A stretch of 64,000 bases of DNA from Myxococcales bacterium (GCA_002721815.1 PBLQ01000011.1:62001-126000), one strand, 5' to 3'; numbered from the stretch's first letter, positions 1-9,057 are shown. Numbers and translations: made by a program. The notes: generated from the letters alone by a model not told the origin.

Positions 1-339
1 GGAAGTCTGGGCGCCATGCTCGCCCCTCAGGGCGCTTTGGTGGGGCTGCCATCCCTGGCTGACCGGCCCATCGATATGACCATCGGTGCCATGGTTCTGG
101 CTGGGACCACGGGAATGGTGGTTGGGCCCCTTTCCCAAGTCTATCTGCCAGAAAAATGGCAGAAAAAAATGACTCAAATGTTTTGGGGTGGGATGTTAGG
201 CTCGGCCACCGGCTGGGCCGTAGGTTTAGCCAGCCGTTCGTTATGGGGTGAAAATGACTTTGCCGGGGCAGCCTCGGTGGGATTGGTCGGACAACTGACC
301 GGCTTGTTGGCCGGCAGCTTTGTGGAGCGAGAAGAATGA
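1..339 (+). CDS. C-terminal part of an unknown glycine-rich membrane protein (5' end outside window)
   Basis: The frame is open from the left edge to the TGA at 337-339, so this is probably the end of a longer gene; an internal ATG at 16 would give 107 residues. The visible part is rich in Gly, Ala and Leu and has several hydrophobic stretches with regularly spaced small residues, suggesting closely packed membrane helices. It ends in a charged tail (ERE E). I do not recognise a family. Its stop overlaps the kdsA start in an ATGA, so it is probably co-transcribed with kdsA, but that gives no function. Confidence 0.6.
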   Translation, partial: GSLGAMLAPQGALVGLPSLADRPIDMTIGAMVLAGTTGMVVGPLSQVYLPEKWQKKMTQMFWGGMLGSATGWAVGLASRSLWGENDFAGAASVGLVGQLTGLLAGSFVEREE

Positions 340-1163
340 CAAAAAATCAATGTAAAATGGGAGATGTCACCATTGGCCAAGGGCAACCTCTGGCCTTCAT
401 TTGCGGTCCCTGCGTGGCTGAAGATGAAAATATGGCTCAGGACTATGCCGCTCGACTTAAAGCGCTCTCCGAAAAGCACCAAATTCCCATGGTTTTTAAG
501 GCCAGTTTTGACAAGGCGAACCGGACCTCTATCACCAGCTACAGGGGACCCGGTGCTCAGAAGGGCCTCCCCTTTCTCAAAGAAGCAGCAGAGACCAATG
601 GGCTGCCACTGTTGGTGGATGTACACCAGCCCGAACAGGCTGCATTGGCCGCCGAATTCGCAGATGTGCTCCAGATTCCAGCCTTCTTGTGCCGACAAAC
701 AGACCTTTTGGTGGCGTGCGCCGAAACTGGCAAACCTGTGAACGTGAAAAAGGGCCAATTCTTGGCACCTCAAGACATGGCCCACGTGGTGAAAAAACTT
801 GAAGCCAGCGGTGCGGGCAACATTAGCGTCACCGAACGCGGAACCGCCTTCGGTTACCACAACTTGGTTGTAGACATGCGATCCCTCATGATTATGGGTG
901 ATTTGGGGGTCCCGGTGGTGTTTGATGCGACCCATTCCGTCCAACTGCCTGGGGCTGGGGATGGCAAAAGTGGGGGCCAGCGTGAATTTGTGATGCCTCT
1001 GGCTCGGGCGGCTGTGGCCGTTGGCTGTGACGCCATTTATGCTGAAGTCCACCACAATCCGGAAATTGCTAAAAGCGATGGTCCCAACGCCCTTACCTTC
1101 GAAATGTTAGACGATCTGATGGGCGCCCTTTTACGCATTCGAAATGCGGCCGAAAATCCATAA
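336..1163 (+). CDS. kdsA: 3-deoxy-8-phosphooctulonate synthase (Kdo-8-P synthase)
   Basis: This cytoplasmic enzyme condenses phosphoenolpyruvate with arabinose 5-phosphate to Kdo 8-phosphate, for the lipopolysaccharide inner core. The 275 residues match the usual family length. Visible motifs are GPCVAED (residues 24-30), FKASFDKANR, KKGQFLAP and ATHSVQLPG. Cys26 in GPC is the position that binds metal in the metal-dependent class (as in Aquifex), where the E. coli type has Asn, so a metal-dependent enzyme is inferred. The ATG lies inside the ATGA overlap with the preceding gene. Recognition is firm. Confidence 0.96.
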   Translation: MTKNQCKMGDVTIGQGQPLAFICGPCVAEDENMAQDYAARLKALSEKHQIPMVFKASFDKANRTSITSYRGPGAQKGLPFLKEAAETNGLPLLVDVHQPEQAALAAEFADVLQIPAFLCRQTDLLVACAETGKPVNVKKGQFLAPQDMAHVVKKLEASGAGNISVTERGTAFGYHNLVVDMRSLMIMGDLGVPVVFDATHSVQLPGAGDGKSGGQREFVMPLARAAVAVGCDAIYAEVHHNPEIAKSDGPNALTFEMLDDLMGALLRIRNAAENP

Positions 1164-1198
1164 TTTTTGAGCCAAAACCCTTGAGAGCCGTTGCAATG

Positions 1199-1227
1199 AA
1201 GCCCAGAACGGTGTTGAATATGGGCTT
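1199..1227. repeat. Short inverted repeat between kdsA and the TPR lipoprotein gene
   Basis: Seven-base arms AAGCCCA (1199-1205) and TGGGCTT (1221-1227) are separated by 15 bases. No T-tract follows, so it does not look like a Rho-independent terminator. It could be an operator or a leader hairpin for the gene starting at 1263, or chance. Confidence 0.25.
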
Positions 1228-1262
1228 TAGCTGAAATGCAATAAGATCAAGGGGATGAAACC

Positions 1263-2801
1263 ATGCCGGGCCTTTTGCGACCCTTCCATTTAATAGCTCT
1301 CACAGGGGTTCTGCTCTGCACCACATTCACGGTTGGCTGCGTGACCGATGATGCCCCCAAGCGCACACGCGTGGCCCCATCTCCCATGTTCAACCAACCC
1401 AGGGATTACAAGCCTGCCCAGTTGGGCCCGGTGGACCCGGTGGCCATCTCATTCGCCCTGGCAGAAGCGGAAGATGCCATCGCACGTGGCGTACAAAAAA
1501 ACCTGCAGGCTCAAAAACAAACAGATATGGCCACCTCCAGCAAATCATTGTTTGCTTTCTACTGGGCCGAAGCTGACGAATACGAACGATGGAAATATTT
1601 TAACAAGTTTAAGAACGACCACCGCGCGCAAATCTTTGGTCCTCTTGGCATCTGCTTGATTTACACCGAGTGGCGTGTGACCGAACACGCCGAGAAGCCT
1701 TGTGCCCAGGTTCGAAAAAAGTTTGGTGACTTATCAGTCATGGAAGTCGCCCAAGGTCGCTACTGGGAAGGTAAAGGCAACACCGTTGAAGCCCTCAAGC
1801 ACTACAACAACGCTGTGGAAATTAACAGTGAGGACGTGTCTGCCCACCTGGCCATCGGCAACTTGAAGGCAGCCAACGGCGATGGCTCTAGTGCGCTTAA
1901 AGCATGGGACCGCTCCATTCGAGCCTGGCCAAAATGTTTTAGATGTTATCGGGCCAAAGCCCAATTTGTGGAGGCCAAATTCGGACTGTCAGACGCATTG
2001 CCCATCTGGGAAGAAGTTCTCAAGATTGCGCCCGAGGACACCGAAAGTCTGACCCGTTACGCTAAAGCCCAAGTGGGTCGCGATGATAACAAAGCTCTTT
2101 TTGCTTATGAAACCGCACTCAAAGGTGGCAAAAAAGACTTCATGACGTACATGGCTGCAGCGCAAATCGCCATCCGCTTGGCACAACTCGAAAAGTCCAT
2201 TGGCTACCTCGAAGAGGCGGTGGCCCTGGATAAAACCAATCGGGATGCATGGTGGACCCTCACACTTCAATACGAGAAGGCTGCACTCGAAGATAAATAC
2301 CTTGAAGCATTAAATAAAATGCTCGAGTTCGAACCCAAAAACGACGACATTCATCTGCGCTTGGCGCGCCTGTATCACAAAAAAGAGAGCATGGTCGACT
2401 GCCTGAAACATTATCGTATTTTGAAAGAACTGGTGAAAGAAGGACAAAGTCTTCTTTTGAGCAAAGCAGTGCACGCTGAAGCCGAAAAAGAACGGTTGAA
2501 ACTTCTGGATCAATTAAAAATAGCCAAAGGCTTTCACGGCAGTGCTGGTCAGGTGGTGGGTACGGTTCAATACCGCGCCAATAAAATGTTTCAACAACGC
2601 TTAAAGACCACCGAAGACTTGGGTGGTTCTATCCGTCTTCTGGTCACCACCAATGCAAAAAGCCGCGTGGAAAACGTTGAGATTACAGACGACCAAATCA
2701 ACGACCTTTGGATGGCGGCCAACGTGATTGGCAATCTTCGACGTGCCATCATCTGGGGCGGCGCCAAACGTTACAACATCGAGTTGGTATTCGAAAAATA
2801 A
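1263..2801 (+). CDS. TPR-repeat lipoprotein with a TonB-like C-terminal domain
   Basis: The 512-residue protein starts with a hydrophobic signal ending in TVGC (Cys26), read as a lipoprotein signal peptide, so it probably sits in the cell envelope. About residues 150-400 form tandem TPR-like helical pairs (WEGKGNTVEALKHYNNAVEI, AIGNLKAANGDGSSALKAW). The last 90 residues, with motifs such as SIRLLVTTNAKSRVENVEI and NLRRAIIW, resemble the TonB/AgmX-type C-terminal fold of myxobacterial envelope proteins; this is inference. The start is supported by GGGG at 1251-1254. Its partner is unknown; a scaffold role is likely. Confidence 0.72.
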   Translation: MPGLLRPFHLIALTGVLLCTTFTVGCVTDDAPKRTRVAPSPMFNQPRDYKPAQLGPVDPVAISFALAEAEDAIARGVQKNLQAQKQTDMATSSKSLFAFYWAEADEYERWKYFNKFKNDHRAQIFGPLGICLIYTEWRVTEHAEKPCAQVRKKFGDLSVMEVAQGRYWEGKGNTVEALKHYNNAVEINSEDVSAHLAIGNLKAANGDGSSALKAWDRSIRAWPKCFRCYRAKAQFVEAKFGLSDALPIWEEVLKIAPEDTESLTRYAKAQVGRDDNKALFAYETALKGGKKDFMTYMAAAQIAIRLAQLEKSIGYLEEAVALDKTNRDAWWTLTLQYEKAALEDKYLEALNKMLEFEPKNDDIHLRLARLYHKKESMVDCLKHYRILKELVKEGQSLLLSKAVHAEAEKERLKLLDQLKIAKGFHGSAGQVVGTVQYRANKMFQQRLKTTEDLGGSIRLLVTTNAKSRVENVEITDDQINDLWMAANVIGNLRRAIIWGGAKRYNIELVFEK

Positions 2802-2813
2802 GGCAATAAGAAC

Positions 2814-3917
2814 ATGACAGATCAAAAAGAATTGCTGGCAAAAACCATGCATGCGGCAAACCAAGCCGTTTTAAAACCCAAACTGACCAAACCAACGAAC
2901 GTTGCAATCATTGGTGCCACCGGAGTGGTCGGGAGAGAGACCTTGTCCATCCTGGAGGAGCGAAACTTCCCCGTGGGACAGCTTCGTCTGTTGGCATCCG
3001 AGCGCTCCGCAGGCGAAAAAATTGAATTTAACGGTGAAGACCACACCGTTGACATTCTAGATGAACAAGCGTTCCAAAATGTGGAAGTGGCGTTCTTTTG
3101 TGCGGGCGGCGGTATTTCTAAACAATTCGCACCCATTGCAGCCAAAGCGGGTGCCGTCTGTATCGACAAAAGTTCTTTTTTTAGAATGGATGAAGATGTC
3201 CCACTGGTGGTGCCAGAGGTAAACCCCCAAGACATCGCCGGATACACCCAAAAAGGTATCATCGCTTCTCCCAATTGTTCCACCATCCCACTCATGCAAG
3301 TGGTCAAACCGCTTCATGACGTTGTGGGCGTTAATCATGTGGTGGCAGCCACGTATCAGGCCGTTTCCGGGGCAGGTAAAAGCGGCATTGAAGAACTTGA
3401 AAAACAGGTCCGCGACCTTTTTAACATGCGTGAACTGGACACTTCAGTCTTTCAACAGCGCATTGCCTTTAATGCACTGCCCATGATTCCTGCCACCGAT
3501 GGGATGGAAGAAAACGGCAACACCAACGAAGAAAATAAAATGATTTCCGAGAGCCGGAAGATTCTTGGTCTGCCAGGGCTCAAGCTTTCCATAACGTGCG
3601 TCCGCATTCCTGTGTTCAACGGGCACAGCGAAGCCGTCCATTTGGGGCTCAATGAGTCCATCAGTGTTGATCGGGTTCGAGAACTTCTTTCTGCCGCTCC
3701 TGGCGTGGTGGTCATCGATAACCCAACAGAAGGTGGTTACCCTACCCCTGCCGATGCAGCAGGAGAGGACATGACCTTAGTGGGCCGTATTCGTTTAGAC
3801 ACCGGCTTCGATAATGGCATCGCATTGTGGTTCTCCAGTGACAATCTGCGTACGGGAGCAGCCTTGAATGCAGTGCGCATCGCTGAACTTCTTTGTTCGG
3901 AGCACCTTCACAAATGA
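2814..3917 (+). CDS. asd: Aspartate-semialdehyde dehydrogenase
   Basis: It makes aspartate semialdehyde from aspartyl phosphate with NADPH, feeding lysine/diaminopimelate, threonine and methionine synthesis. The dinucleotide-binding motif VAIIGATGVVG is near residues 30-40, the catalytic cysteine is in SPNCSTIP, and the substrate-binding segment includes RIPVFNGHS. The 367-residue reading has about 28 residues before the Rossmann strand, longer than many relatives. The ribosome binding site is weak and a later start (second Met, residue 12) is possible. It lies 12 bases after the lipoprotein gene, and its stop overlaps the next start (ATGA). Confidence 0.95.
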   Translation: MTDQKELLAKTMHAANQAVLKPKLTKPTNVAIIGATGVVGRETLSILEERNFPVGQLRLLASERSAGEKIEFNGEDHTVDILDEQAFQNVEVAFFCAGGGISKQFAPIAAKAGAVCIDKSSFFRMDEDVPLVVPEVNPQDIAGYTQKGIIASPNCSTIPLMQVVKPLHDVVGVNHVVAATYQAVSGAGKSGIEELEKQVRDLFNMRELDTSVFQQRIAFNALPMIPATDGMEENGNTNEENKMISESRKILGLPGLKLSITCVRIPVFNGHSEAVHLGLNESISVDRVRELLSAAPGVVVIDNPTEGGYPTPADAAGEDMTLVGRIRLDTGFDNGIALWFSSDNLRTGAALNAVRIAELLCSEHLHK

Positions 3918-5842
3918 AATTGATGACGTTTTTTATCCCAATGGCCTTGGTATGGGGTTTCTCCCAAACGGCCCAAGCTGAGTCCATCATCTCTCGTGAC
4001 CTCTCACAGTCATCCTTGAATCGGTCCAATTGCGAGGAGCCGGGCACCATCGTTGCCAACTGGTCCATCGCCACTTCCACCGCTTCTCTGTCCTACAACA
4101 TCCGTCTCGAAGCCAGGGACCACGCTAACGCAACCAACCCGTGTCCCATCGGCGCCGGCAGCTCAAACGTGGAGAACATTGACTCCGTGGACGTGACCAA
4201 TCTGTCATCTCAGGTCGATGTAACGTTCTCGATTTCCACCAATGATATTTTTGAAAGCGATGCCTGCGGTGACGTTGGTGCACGTGAAGCGCGGACCTTT
4301 TGTCTTTACGTCAGGGACCAAACCAATATTGATGTGGCCTCCGACGGGTTCAGCATTTCTTACGACACCGTTTTGCCCGAGGCACTCGAGGTAGGTGACA
4401 TTCAGCCTGGTGACGAAAAAATACAGTTCCAAGTGAGTGGCGGTGACCCCAACGGCAACAAGACACTTACCTATATCGTGGCCTACCGCTCCTGCGATAG
4501 CGAAGCGTCGGACGATACGGCCTCTACCCTCACCGATGCAGGTTTCACTTCAAGCGATGCGGGAATGATGCTCCTATCCGATGGCGGCCAAATTGCCATC
4601 GGTGGCGTTTTTTCGCCCGATGCGGGAGGTACTTTTGCGAACGCTGACGCGGGTGCCGTTAACTTTACGCCAGATGCAGGGAGCCACACCAGCGCAGGGT
4701 CTGATGCCGGTGCGACCGCCTCTGCAGGTTTCCCCATGACCGATGCGCGCGACGGCGGTACCGACCAGACAGCCAGCCTATGTGGTGCCGAGGGCGATTT
4801 CCTAACCATGTCCACCTTAAGCAGCACCATCACCATCTCCGACCTGAACAATGATGAACAGTACGAGTTCAAGGTCTACGCCGAAGATGACTTTGATAAT
4901 GTGGGCCCCTACTCCGACCTCTACACCAGTACCCCACTCAACGAAGTCTCGGTCATGGATATGTACGATGGTACGCCCAATCCGTGGGGATTCAATTGTC
5001 AACAAAGCCAACATTTGCCCCTTCCGTTGTTGGCCTTAGCGGCGTTTTTATCTCTTTTGAGGGTCAGAAAAAACAACCGTCTCCCCAAGGTACCTCTGTT
5101 GATTGTTTTAAGTATCTTTGTGGCCTTGCCCGTACAGGCTGATGTGGGGCAAACCAGTTTCTCTATGAGTGGGGGCCCCTACCTTCCAGCCATTGACAGT
5201 GAGACGGTAGACGGTGAAAGCATCTTTCCAATCTACGATTGTTTCTTCGACAACGAAACCCTCGGACTCATGCAACTGGACTTTGGTTACCGCGTCTTAG
5301 ATGGATTTGGAAACATTCAACTGGGTCTCGGTCTGGGCTACGCTCAAGCGCGGGGCACCGCTCAAACAGCCGATATTCTCACCACCGGCCAATGTGGAGA
5401 AAAGTCATCGGGCTCTGTGGCACTCCATTTGGTAGAGCTAAGGCCTTACGCCGCTTACTATTTGGACGCCATTTTACTGGAATGGGGCATCCCCATCGTC
5501 CCTTACGCCAAGCTAGGCGTTGCGTCCTTTTTGTACGGGTGGACCCACGACGGCGAACAAGACCGTTCGGGAGAGGCAGATGACAATTACGCCACTGGCG
5601 TCCGTCCAGCCATCGACTCTTCCGCTGGTTTTCTGTTGGCCCTTGATTGGCTTGAGCCCTCCGTGACTCGGCGTGCCCGTGCCAGTGGGACTTACGAGAA
5701 TGCGTATGCCCTTTTGGAAGTGGCCTATGTGTCCACCACCGAACCAGGCGTGCCTGGTCTCGTACTTTCTGCCACCGACCTGTATTTCGATACCCAACAG
5801 CCTTTAATGGTTCGGTTTGGGATTATGGTGGAGTATCCATGA
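3914..5842 (+). CDS. Fusion of a MYXO-CTERM-like surface protein and an outer-membrane beta-barrel protein
   Basis: The ATG at 3914 overlaps the asd stop (ATGA) and gives a normal signal peptide (MKLMTFFIPM, cut near AQA). The 642-residue product has two halves. The first carries a fibronectin-III-like region, split by a linker with six Asp-Ala-Gly and two Asp-Gly-Gly motifs (nt 4535-4760), and ends with Cys362, a hydrophobic helix (about 370-382) and a basic RVRKNNR tail, like a MYXO-CTERM sorting signal. The second begins with another signal-like stretch ending PVQA (about 391-407), followed by alternating glycine/aromatic strands typical of a small barrel. From memory the halves recall the neighbouring Myxococcus families MXAN_2561 and MXAN_2562. 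A TTG at 5057 could start the second half, but it has no ribosome site. Confidence 0.7.
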   Translation: MKLMTFFIPMALVWGFSQTAQAESIISRDLSQSSLNRSNCEEPGTIVANWSIATSTASLSYNIRLEARDHANATNPCPIGAGSSNVENIDSVDVTNLSSQVDVTFSISTNDIFESDACGDVGAREARTFCLYVRDQTNIDVASDGFSISYDTVLPEALEVGDIQPGDEKIQFQVSGGDPNGNKTLTYIVAYRSCDSEASDDTASTLTDAGFTSSDAGMMLLSDGGQIAIGGVFSPDAGGTFANADAGAVNFTPDAGSHTSAGSDAGATASAGFPMTDARDGGTDQTASLCGAEGDFLTMSTLSSTITISDLNNDEQYEFKVYAEDDFDNVGPYSDLYTSTPLNEVSVMDMYDGTPNPWGFNCQQSQHLPLPLLALAAFLSLLRVRKNNRLPKVPLLIVLSIFVALPVQADVGQTSFSMSGGPYLPAIDSETVDGESIFPIYDCFFDNETLGLMQLDFGYRVLDGFGNIQLGLGLGYAQARGTAQTADILTTGQCGEKSSGSVALHLVELRPYAAYYLDAILLEWGIPIVPYAKLGVASFLYGWTHDGEQDRSGEADDNYATGVRPAIDSSAGFLLALDWLEPSVTRRARASGTYENAYALLEVAYVSTTEPGVPGLVLSATDLYFDTQQPLMVRFGIMVEYP

Positions 5843-5924
5843 CCGCTGTTCTCTTCTTTTCCATCCGCCACACAGAAGAGTAGCACCAGACAACCAGCAC
5901 ACCATTTCGGAGGAACCGCCCAAA

Positions 5925-6875
5925 ATGCACACCCATGATACGGTACAGCCGACACCGGTGGTGCAACCCTCCAAGGGCTTGAGCCTTGCGTTGCTCTCGC
6001 TATTGATCGCGCTGGGCATTTACGCCGTGTTGGCCCAAACGATGGAACGCAACGATGTTCCCCAACAATCTTCTTATGTGGCGGCCAAAAGTAAAATACT
6101 CGAAATGGACTATACCCATGGACGAGATGCATTGGTGTTTTTGCCCGCTTGGACATTACGCCCTTTACAATCCATGGGCGACCTTGAACCCATTGGGAGT
6201 GACATGGTCACCCTACTGCCGCCGCTCCCTTACAAACGACTGTTTGTTGTGGAGGAGCCTGATGCGTCATCAGAAATGAAAAACCTGGAGACCATCTACG
6301 GACCACCCTCTCAAACGTGGTCCATTGATAATCTCAATCTTCACCTTTGGGACCTAGACCCACAAGGTAGCTTCGGGACCTTAGGGGCACACCTGGATGC
6401 TGCCCTCGTACAAATTAAAAGTCGTGCTGAAACGGTAGAGTGCCCATGGACCATCGACAAACATCAATGTGATGGTGAACCGAACTGGCAGCACGTCCAA
6501 CGAAAGTGGATGCGCACCACCCGCAACAGCACAGAAATGGTTTGGGCCCATCCTCCCGCTAAAAAAAGCGCTCTGCACATCCAGTTTCCACAACAACAAA
6601 AACGTGCCTTCCTGATCATTTATGGTGGCCACACCCGTTATGCGCTCAAACACCGTGCCGCGTCCGTCAAAATGGAAGTGAGGTTCAATAATAAAAAAAT
6701 CGCAGCTCTCACTTTTGGCAATGACTTTCCAATGGCCCTGCACAGCGTCGCCATCCCCGCTGAGTTGGCCCAGCAAGGCGACCTGACATTCAAAATTTCC
6801 AGCAAAAGTAACCGAAAGAACAATTTTGGATTTGACGCATTTTGGTCAGACCAAAATATGAGGGGCCTGCCATGA
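5925..6875 (+). CDS. Unknown protein with one N-terminal membrane anchor
   Basis: I choose the ATG at 5925 because CGGAGGA (5908-5913) lies upstream; an open frame back to 5817 lacks such a site. The 316 residues begin with a short polar segment, one membrane helix (about 18-35) and a long soluble domain, probably periplasmic. The C-terminal third has beta-strand-like alternation (ALHIQF, AFLIIYGG, VKMEVRFNNKKIAALTFG, LTFKISSK) that could be a carbohydrate-binding-like sandwich; this is weak inference. Its stop overlaps the glycosyltransferase start (ATGA), suggesting a shared job in glycan or surface assembly. No family is recognised. Confidence 0.65.
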   Translation: MHTHDTVQPTPVVQPSKGLSLALLSLLIALGIYAVLAQTMERNDVPQQSSYVAAKSKILEMDYTHGRDALVFLPAWTLRPLQSMGDLEPIGSDMVTLLPPLPYKRLFVVEEPDASSEMKNLETIYGPPSQTWSIDNLNLHLWDLDPQGSFGTLGAHLDAALVQIKSRAETVECPWTIDKHQCDGEPNWQHVQRKWMRTTRNSTEMVWAHPPAKKSALHIQFPQQQKRAFLIIYGGHTRYALKHRAASVKMEVRFNNKKIAALTFGNDFPMALHSVAIPAELAQQGDLTFKISSKSNRKNNFGFDAFWSDQNMRGLP

Positions 6876-8533
6876 CCGCCCCCGCTTCCACTTCGATCCT
6901 TCATCGCCCGTGGTTCTGCGCATTGTTACTTTTTTTGGGCACGGCCATCTTGGTCGGAATGACCAGTGGCGACATTGGCTTCACCCGCGATGAAGGCTAC
7001 TATTTCAAGGCGGGCCGGGACTACTTTGGTTGGTTTGCTGAACTTTGGCAGAACCTTCTCAACGGCAAATTCACACAATCATTCTCCAAGAGCGCTATCG
7101 ATCGTCATTGGTCCTATAACCACGAACATCCCGTTCTGGTGAAAACCATGTTTGCTTTGTCCTATGGAGTTTTAAAAGAATGGCTCGGAATTTTTAGCAC
7201 CGACAGCGAAGCCATGCGTTTTGTGGGTTGGATCTTTGGCGGTCTCACGGTGTCGATGACGTATCTGCTCGCACGAACCCTGGTGTCCAACGGGCTGGCC
7301 ATTTTGGCCGCACTTTTGTGGTTATTTATGCCTCGAACATTTTGGCACATGCATTTGGCCTGTTTTGACATTCCAATTATTTTTGGGCACGTCTGGCTCA
7401 TCTACGCCTATTTGCAAAGCCAACGGTCGCTCAAGCATGCCATTTGGGCGGGCGTGGTTTTTGGACTGGCCGCTGCAATCAAGCACAACGTCCTCTTCGT
7501 TCCATTCATCTTGGTGTTGCACTGGATGTTGGTCCAAGCCCGGTGGCCCAAATTTGAACAAGCCGGTCTTAAGTTGCCATCAATTCCGTTGGCGTTTTTC
7601 ACCATCGCCGTATTGGGCCCCATCGTCTTCGTTTTGCATTGGCCCTATTTGTGGCCAGACGTGATTAGCCGCATTGGCTGGTACTTCAACTTCCACCTGG
7701 ACCACGAGCATTACCCCATCCTCTATTTTGGAGAACTCCTGAGTGCACCACCTTTCCCGCGGCACTTCCCCTTTGTTATGTCAGCCGTGACCATTCCTTT
7801 GGTCACTTTGGGGCTGATTCTCCTATCGTTAGGAGCTGCAATCTATGCCCTCGTACGGCACTTTCCTCGTTTGCGACGAAACAATGACGTGCCGCTCCAA
7901 CATCCACACGCCGTTTTATTGTTGTTATTTCTGAATGCAGTCATGCCATTTTGGGTCATTGCCAATCCCGGCACGCCCATCTTCGGTGGCACCAAACATT
8001 GGATGAACGGCGTTCCATTTTTGTGCATCCTGGCCGTTTGGGTGCTGCAGGTCCTTTTCCATCAAATTCGAAATTCGAATCATTATAAAAAACTGCAAAC
8101 CGGGGTCATAGGTGCCTTGTTGGTTCCCGCTGCACTCTTAACTTTTCATTCCCATCCTTACGGTCTTTCTTCGTATAATGAGGTGATTGGCTTTGCCCGT
8201 GGCGCGGCCAACGCTGGATTCCAAAGAACTTTTTGGGGATATGAACCCCAAGAAAGCTGGGACATGATCAACCAGCGAACGCCCAAAAACAGCAAACTTC
8301 ATCTGGGGGATACCAATCAAGCATCGTACCGAACCTATAAGAAAGATAAAATCATCCGTAAGGATCTGCGCTACTCTGGTCGCGTGCAGAACTCTCATGC
8401 TGCTTCGGTACAACCACAGGGCGAGTTTAAAAAACAATGGGTGGATGTTTGGAACATGTGGAAGACCAGAAAACCTGCTGGCGTCGTCCATATTGATGGC
8501 GTGCCCTTATCAACCGTAAGCTTTAAACCATGA
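6872..8533 (+). CDS. GT39-like polytopic glycosyltransferase
   Basis: The 553-residue inner-membrane protein has about ten or more hydrophobic segments. The first external loop holds TRDEGYYF, matching the acidic catalytic-loop motif of the PMT/ArnT (GT39, GT-C fold) superfamily, and His-rich loops follow (YNHEHPVLVK, HLDHEHYP). Such enzymes move a sugar from a polyprenyl-phosphate donor to a protein or lipid; donor and acceptor here are unknown. The start at 6872 is set by the ATGA overlap with the upstream anchored protein, and its own stop overlaps the next start the same way. The soluble C-terminal 100 residues are unassigned. Confidence 0.8.
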   Translation: MTAPASTSILHRPWFCALLLFLGTAILVGMTSGDIGFTRDEGYYFKAGRDYFGWFAELWQNLLNGKFTQSFSKSAIDRHWSYNHEHPVLVKTMFALSYGVLKEWLGIFSTDSEAMRFVGWIFGGLTVSMTYLLARTLVSNGLAILAALLWLFMPRTFWHMHLACFDIPIIFGHVWLIYAYLQSQRSLKHAIWAGVVFGLAAAIKHNVLFVPFILVLHWMLVQARWPKFEQAGLKLPSIPLAFFTIAVLGPIVFVLHWPYLWPDVISRIGWYFNFHLDHEHYPILYFGELLSAPPFPRHFPFVMSAVTIPLVTLGLILLSLGAAIYALVRHFPRLRRNNDVPLQHPHAVLLLLFLNAVMPFWVIANPGTPIFGGTKHWMNGVPFLCILAVWVLQVLFHQIRNSNHYKKLQTGVIGALLVPAALLTFHSHPYGLSSYNEVIGFARGAANAGFQRTFWGYEPQESWDMINQRTPKNSKLHLGDTNQASYRTYKKDKIIRKDLRYSGRVQNSHAASVQPQGEFKKQWVDVWNMWKTRKPAGVVHIDGVPLSTVSFKP

Positions 8534-8946
8534 GCATCGATGAAAGAATAAAGAAGCTTAACCTTTTATCCAGCGGTGGGCATCCCTTGGAAAACCTTTT
8601 AAGCCAGGGTGATTACGCCTCGGTAGCGCAAACCTTACTCGAAGCCAACCACGTGGAATTAGCGGGCGATCTGTTTTTACACCTTTTTGATTTCGATAAA
8701 GCATATTCGGCTTATCTCGAAGCCAAGGCGTGGCAAAAACTAGCCAAGGTCACTCACCAATCCAAGAGTCAAGAACTCAAAAGTGCATTCTTACGATTTG
8801 TATCCCTCAACCATCACAGCGATGCAGCACTCAAATGGATTCCCTCAGGCGCCATGGATCTCAAAGCAGCATTGCTCGAGAACACAGGTCGTTTTGCTGA
8901 TGCTGCTGCTTGTTATGAAGAAATGTACGAACCGTTAAAAGCCTGA
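8530..8946 (+). pseudogene. N-terminal TPR part of a TPR/tandem-pseudokinase gene, ended by an in-frame UGA
   Basis: The ATG overlaps the glycosyltransferase stop (ATGA). The 138 residues are helical TPR-like pairs (LLEANHVELAGDLFLHLFDF, TGRFADAAACYEEMYEP). TGA at 8944-8946 ends the frame, but codons 8947-9057 continue in the same frame with TPR-like sequence (CYERSNAYHQAGQIYERAL) straight into the gene piece at 9058. Without that one codon the locus is a single 755-residue protein (8530-10797). A nonsense mutation (for example CGA to TGA), a sequencing error or UGA recoding would explain it. I call it broken, with moderate certainty. Confidence 0.75.
8944..8946 (+). other. In-frame UGA codon inside the TPR/pseudokinase reading frame
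   Basis: UGA is codon 139 of a frame otherwise open from 8530 to 10797, in the context Lys-Ala-UGA-Pro-Cys-Tyr. Many genes here end in UGA (all the ATGA overlaps), so the code is not generally reassigned. I see no strong hairpin just downstream with the G/U loop expected of a bacterial SECIS; the best is GCG-6-CGC with loop CUCCAA. Confidence 0.85.
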
Positions 8947-9057
8947 CCCTGTTACGAGCGCTCCAACGCGTACCATCAAGCAGGACAAATTTACGAGCGC
9001 GCACTTAAAGACAACCCTGGGGAGACTGATCTCACTTTCAGACTGACTCGAATTTTA

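Noticed and set aside
174-1055. Long open frame of 293 codons on the minus strand
   Set aside because: It is fully antisense to kdsA, has no ribosome site and reads as low-information sequence; kdsA explains the region.
8944-8946. Selenocysteine as the preferred reading of the UGA
   Set aside because: No SECIS-like hairpin with the expected loop follows, and no TPR selenoprotein is known to me. Kept only as a possibility to test.
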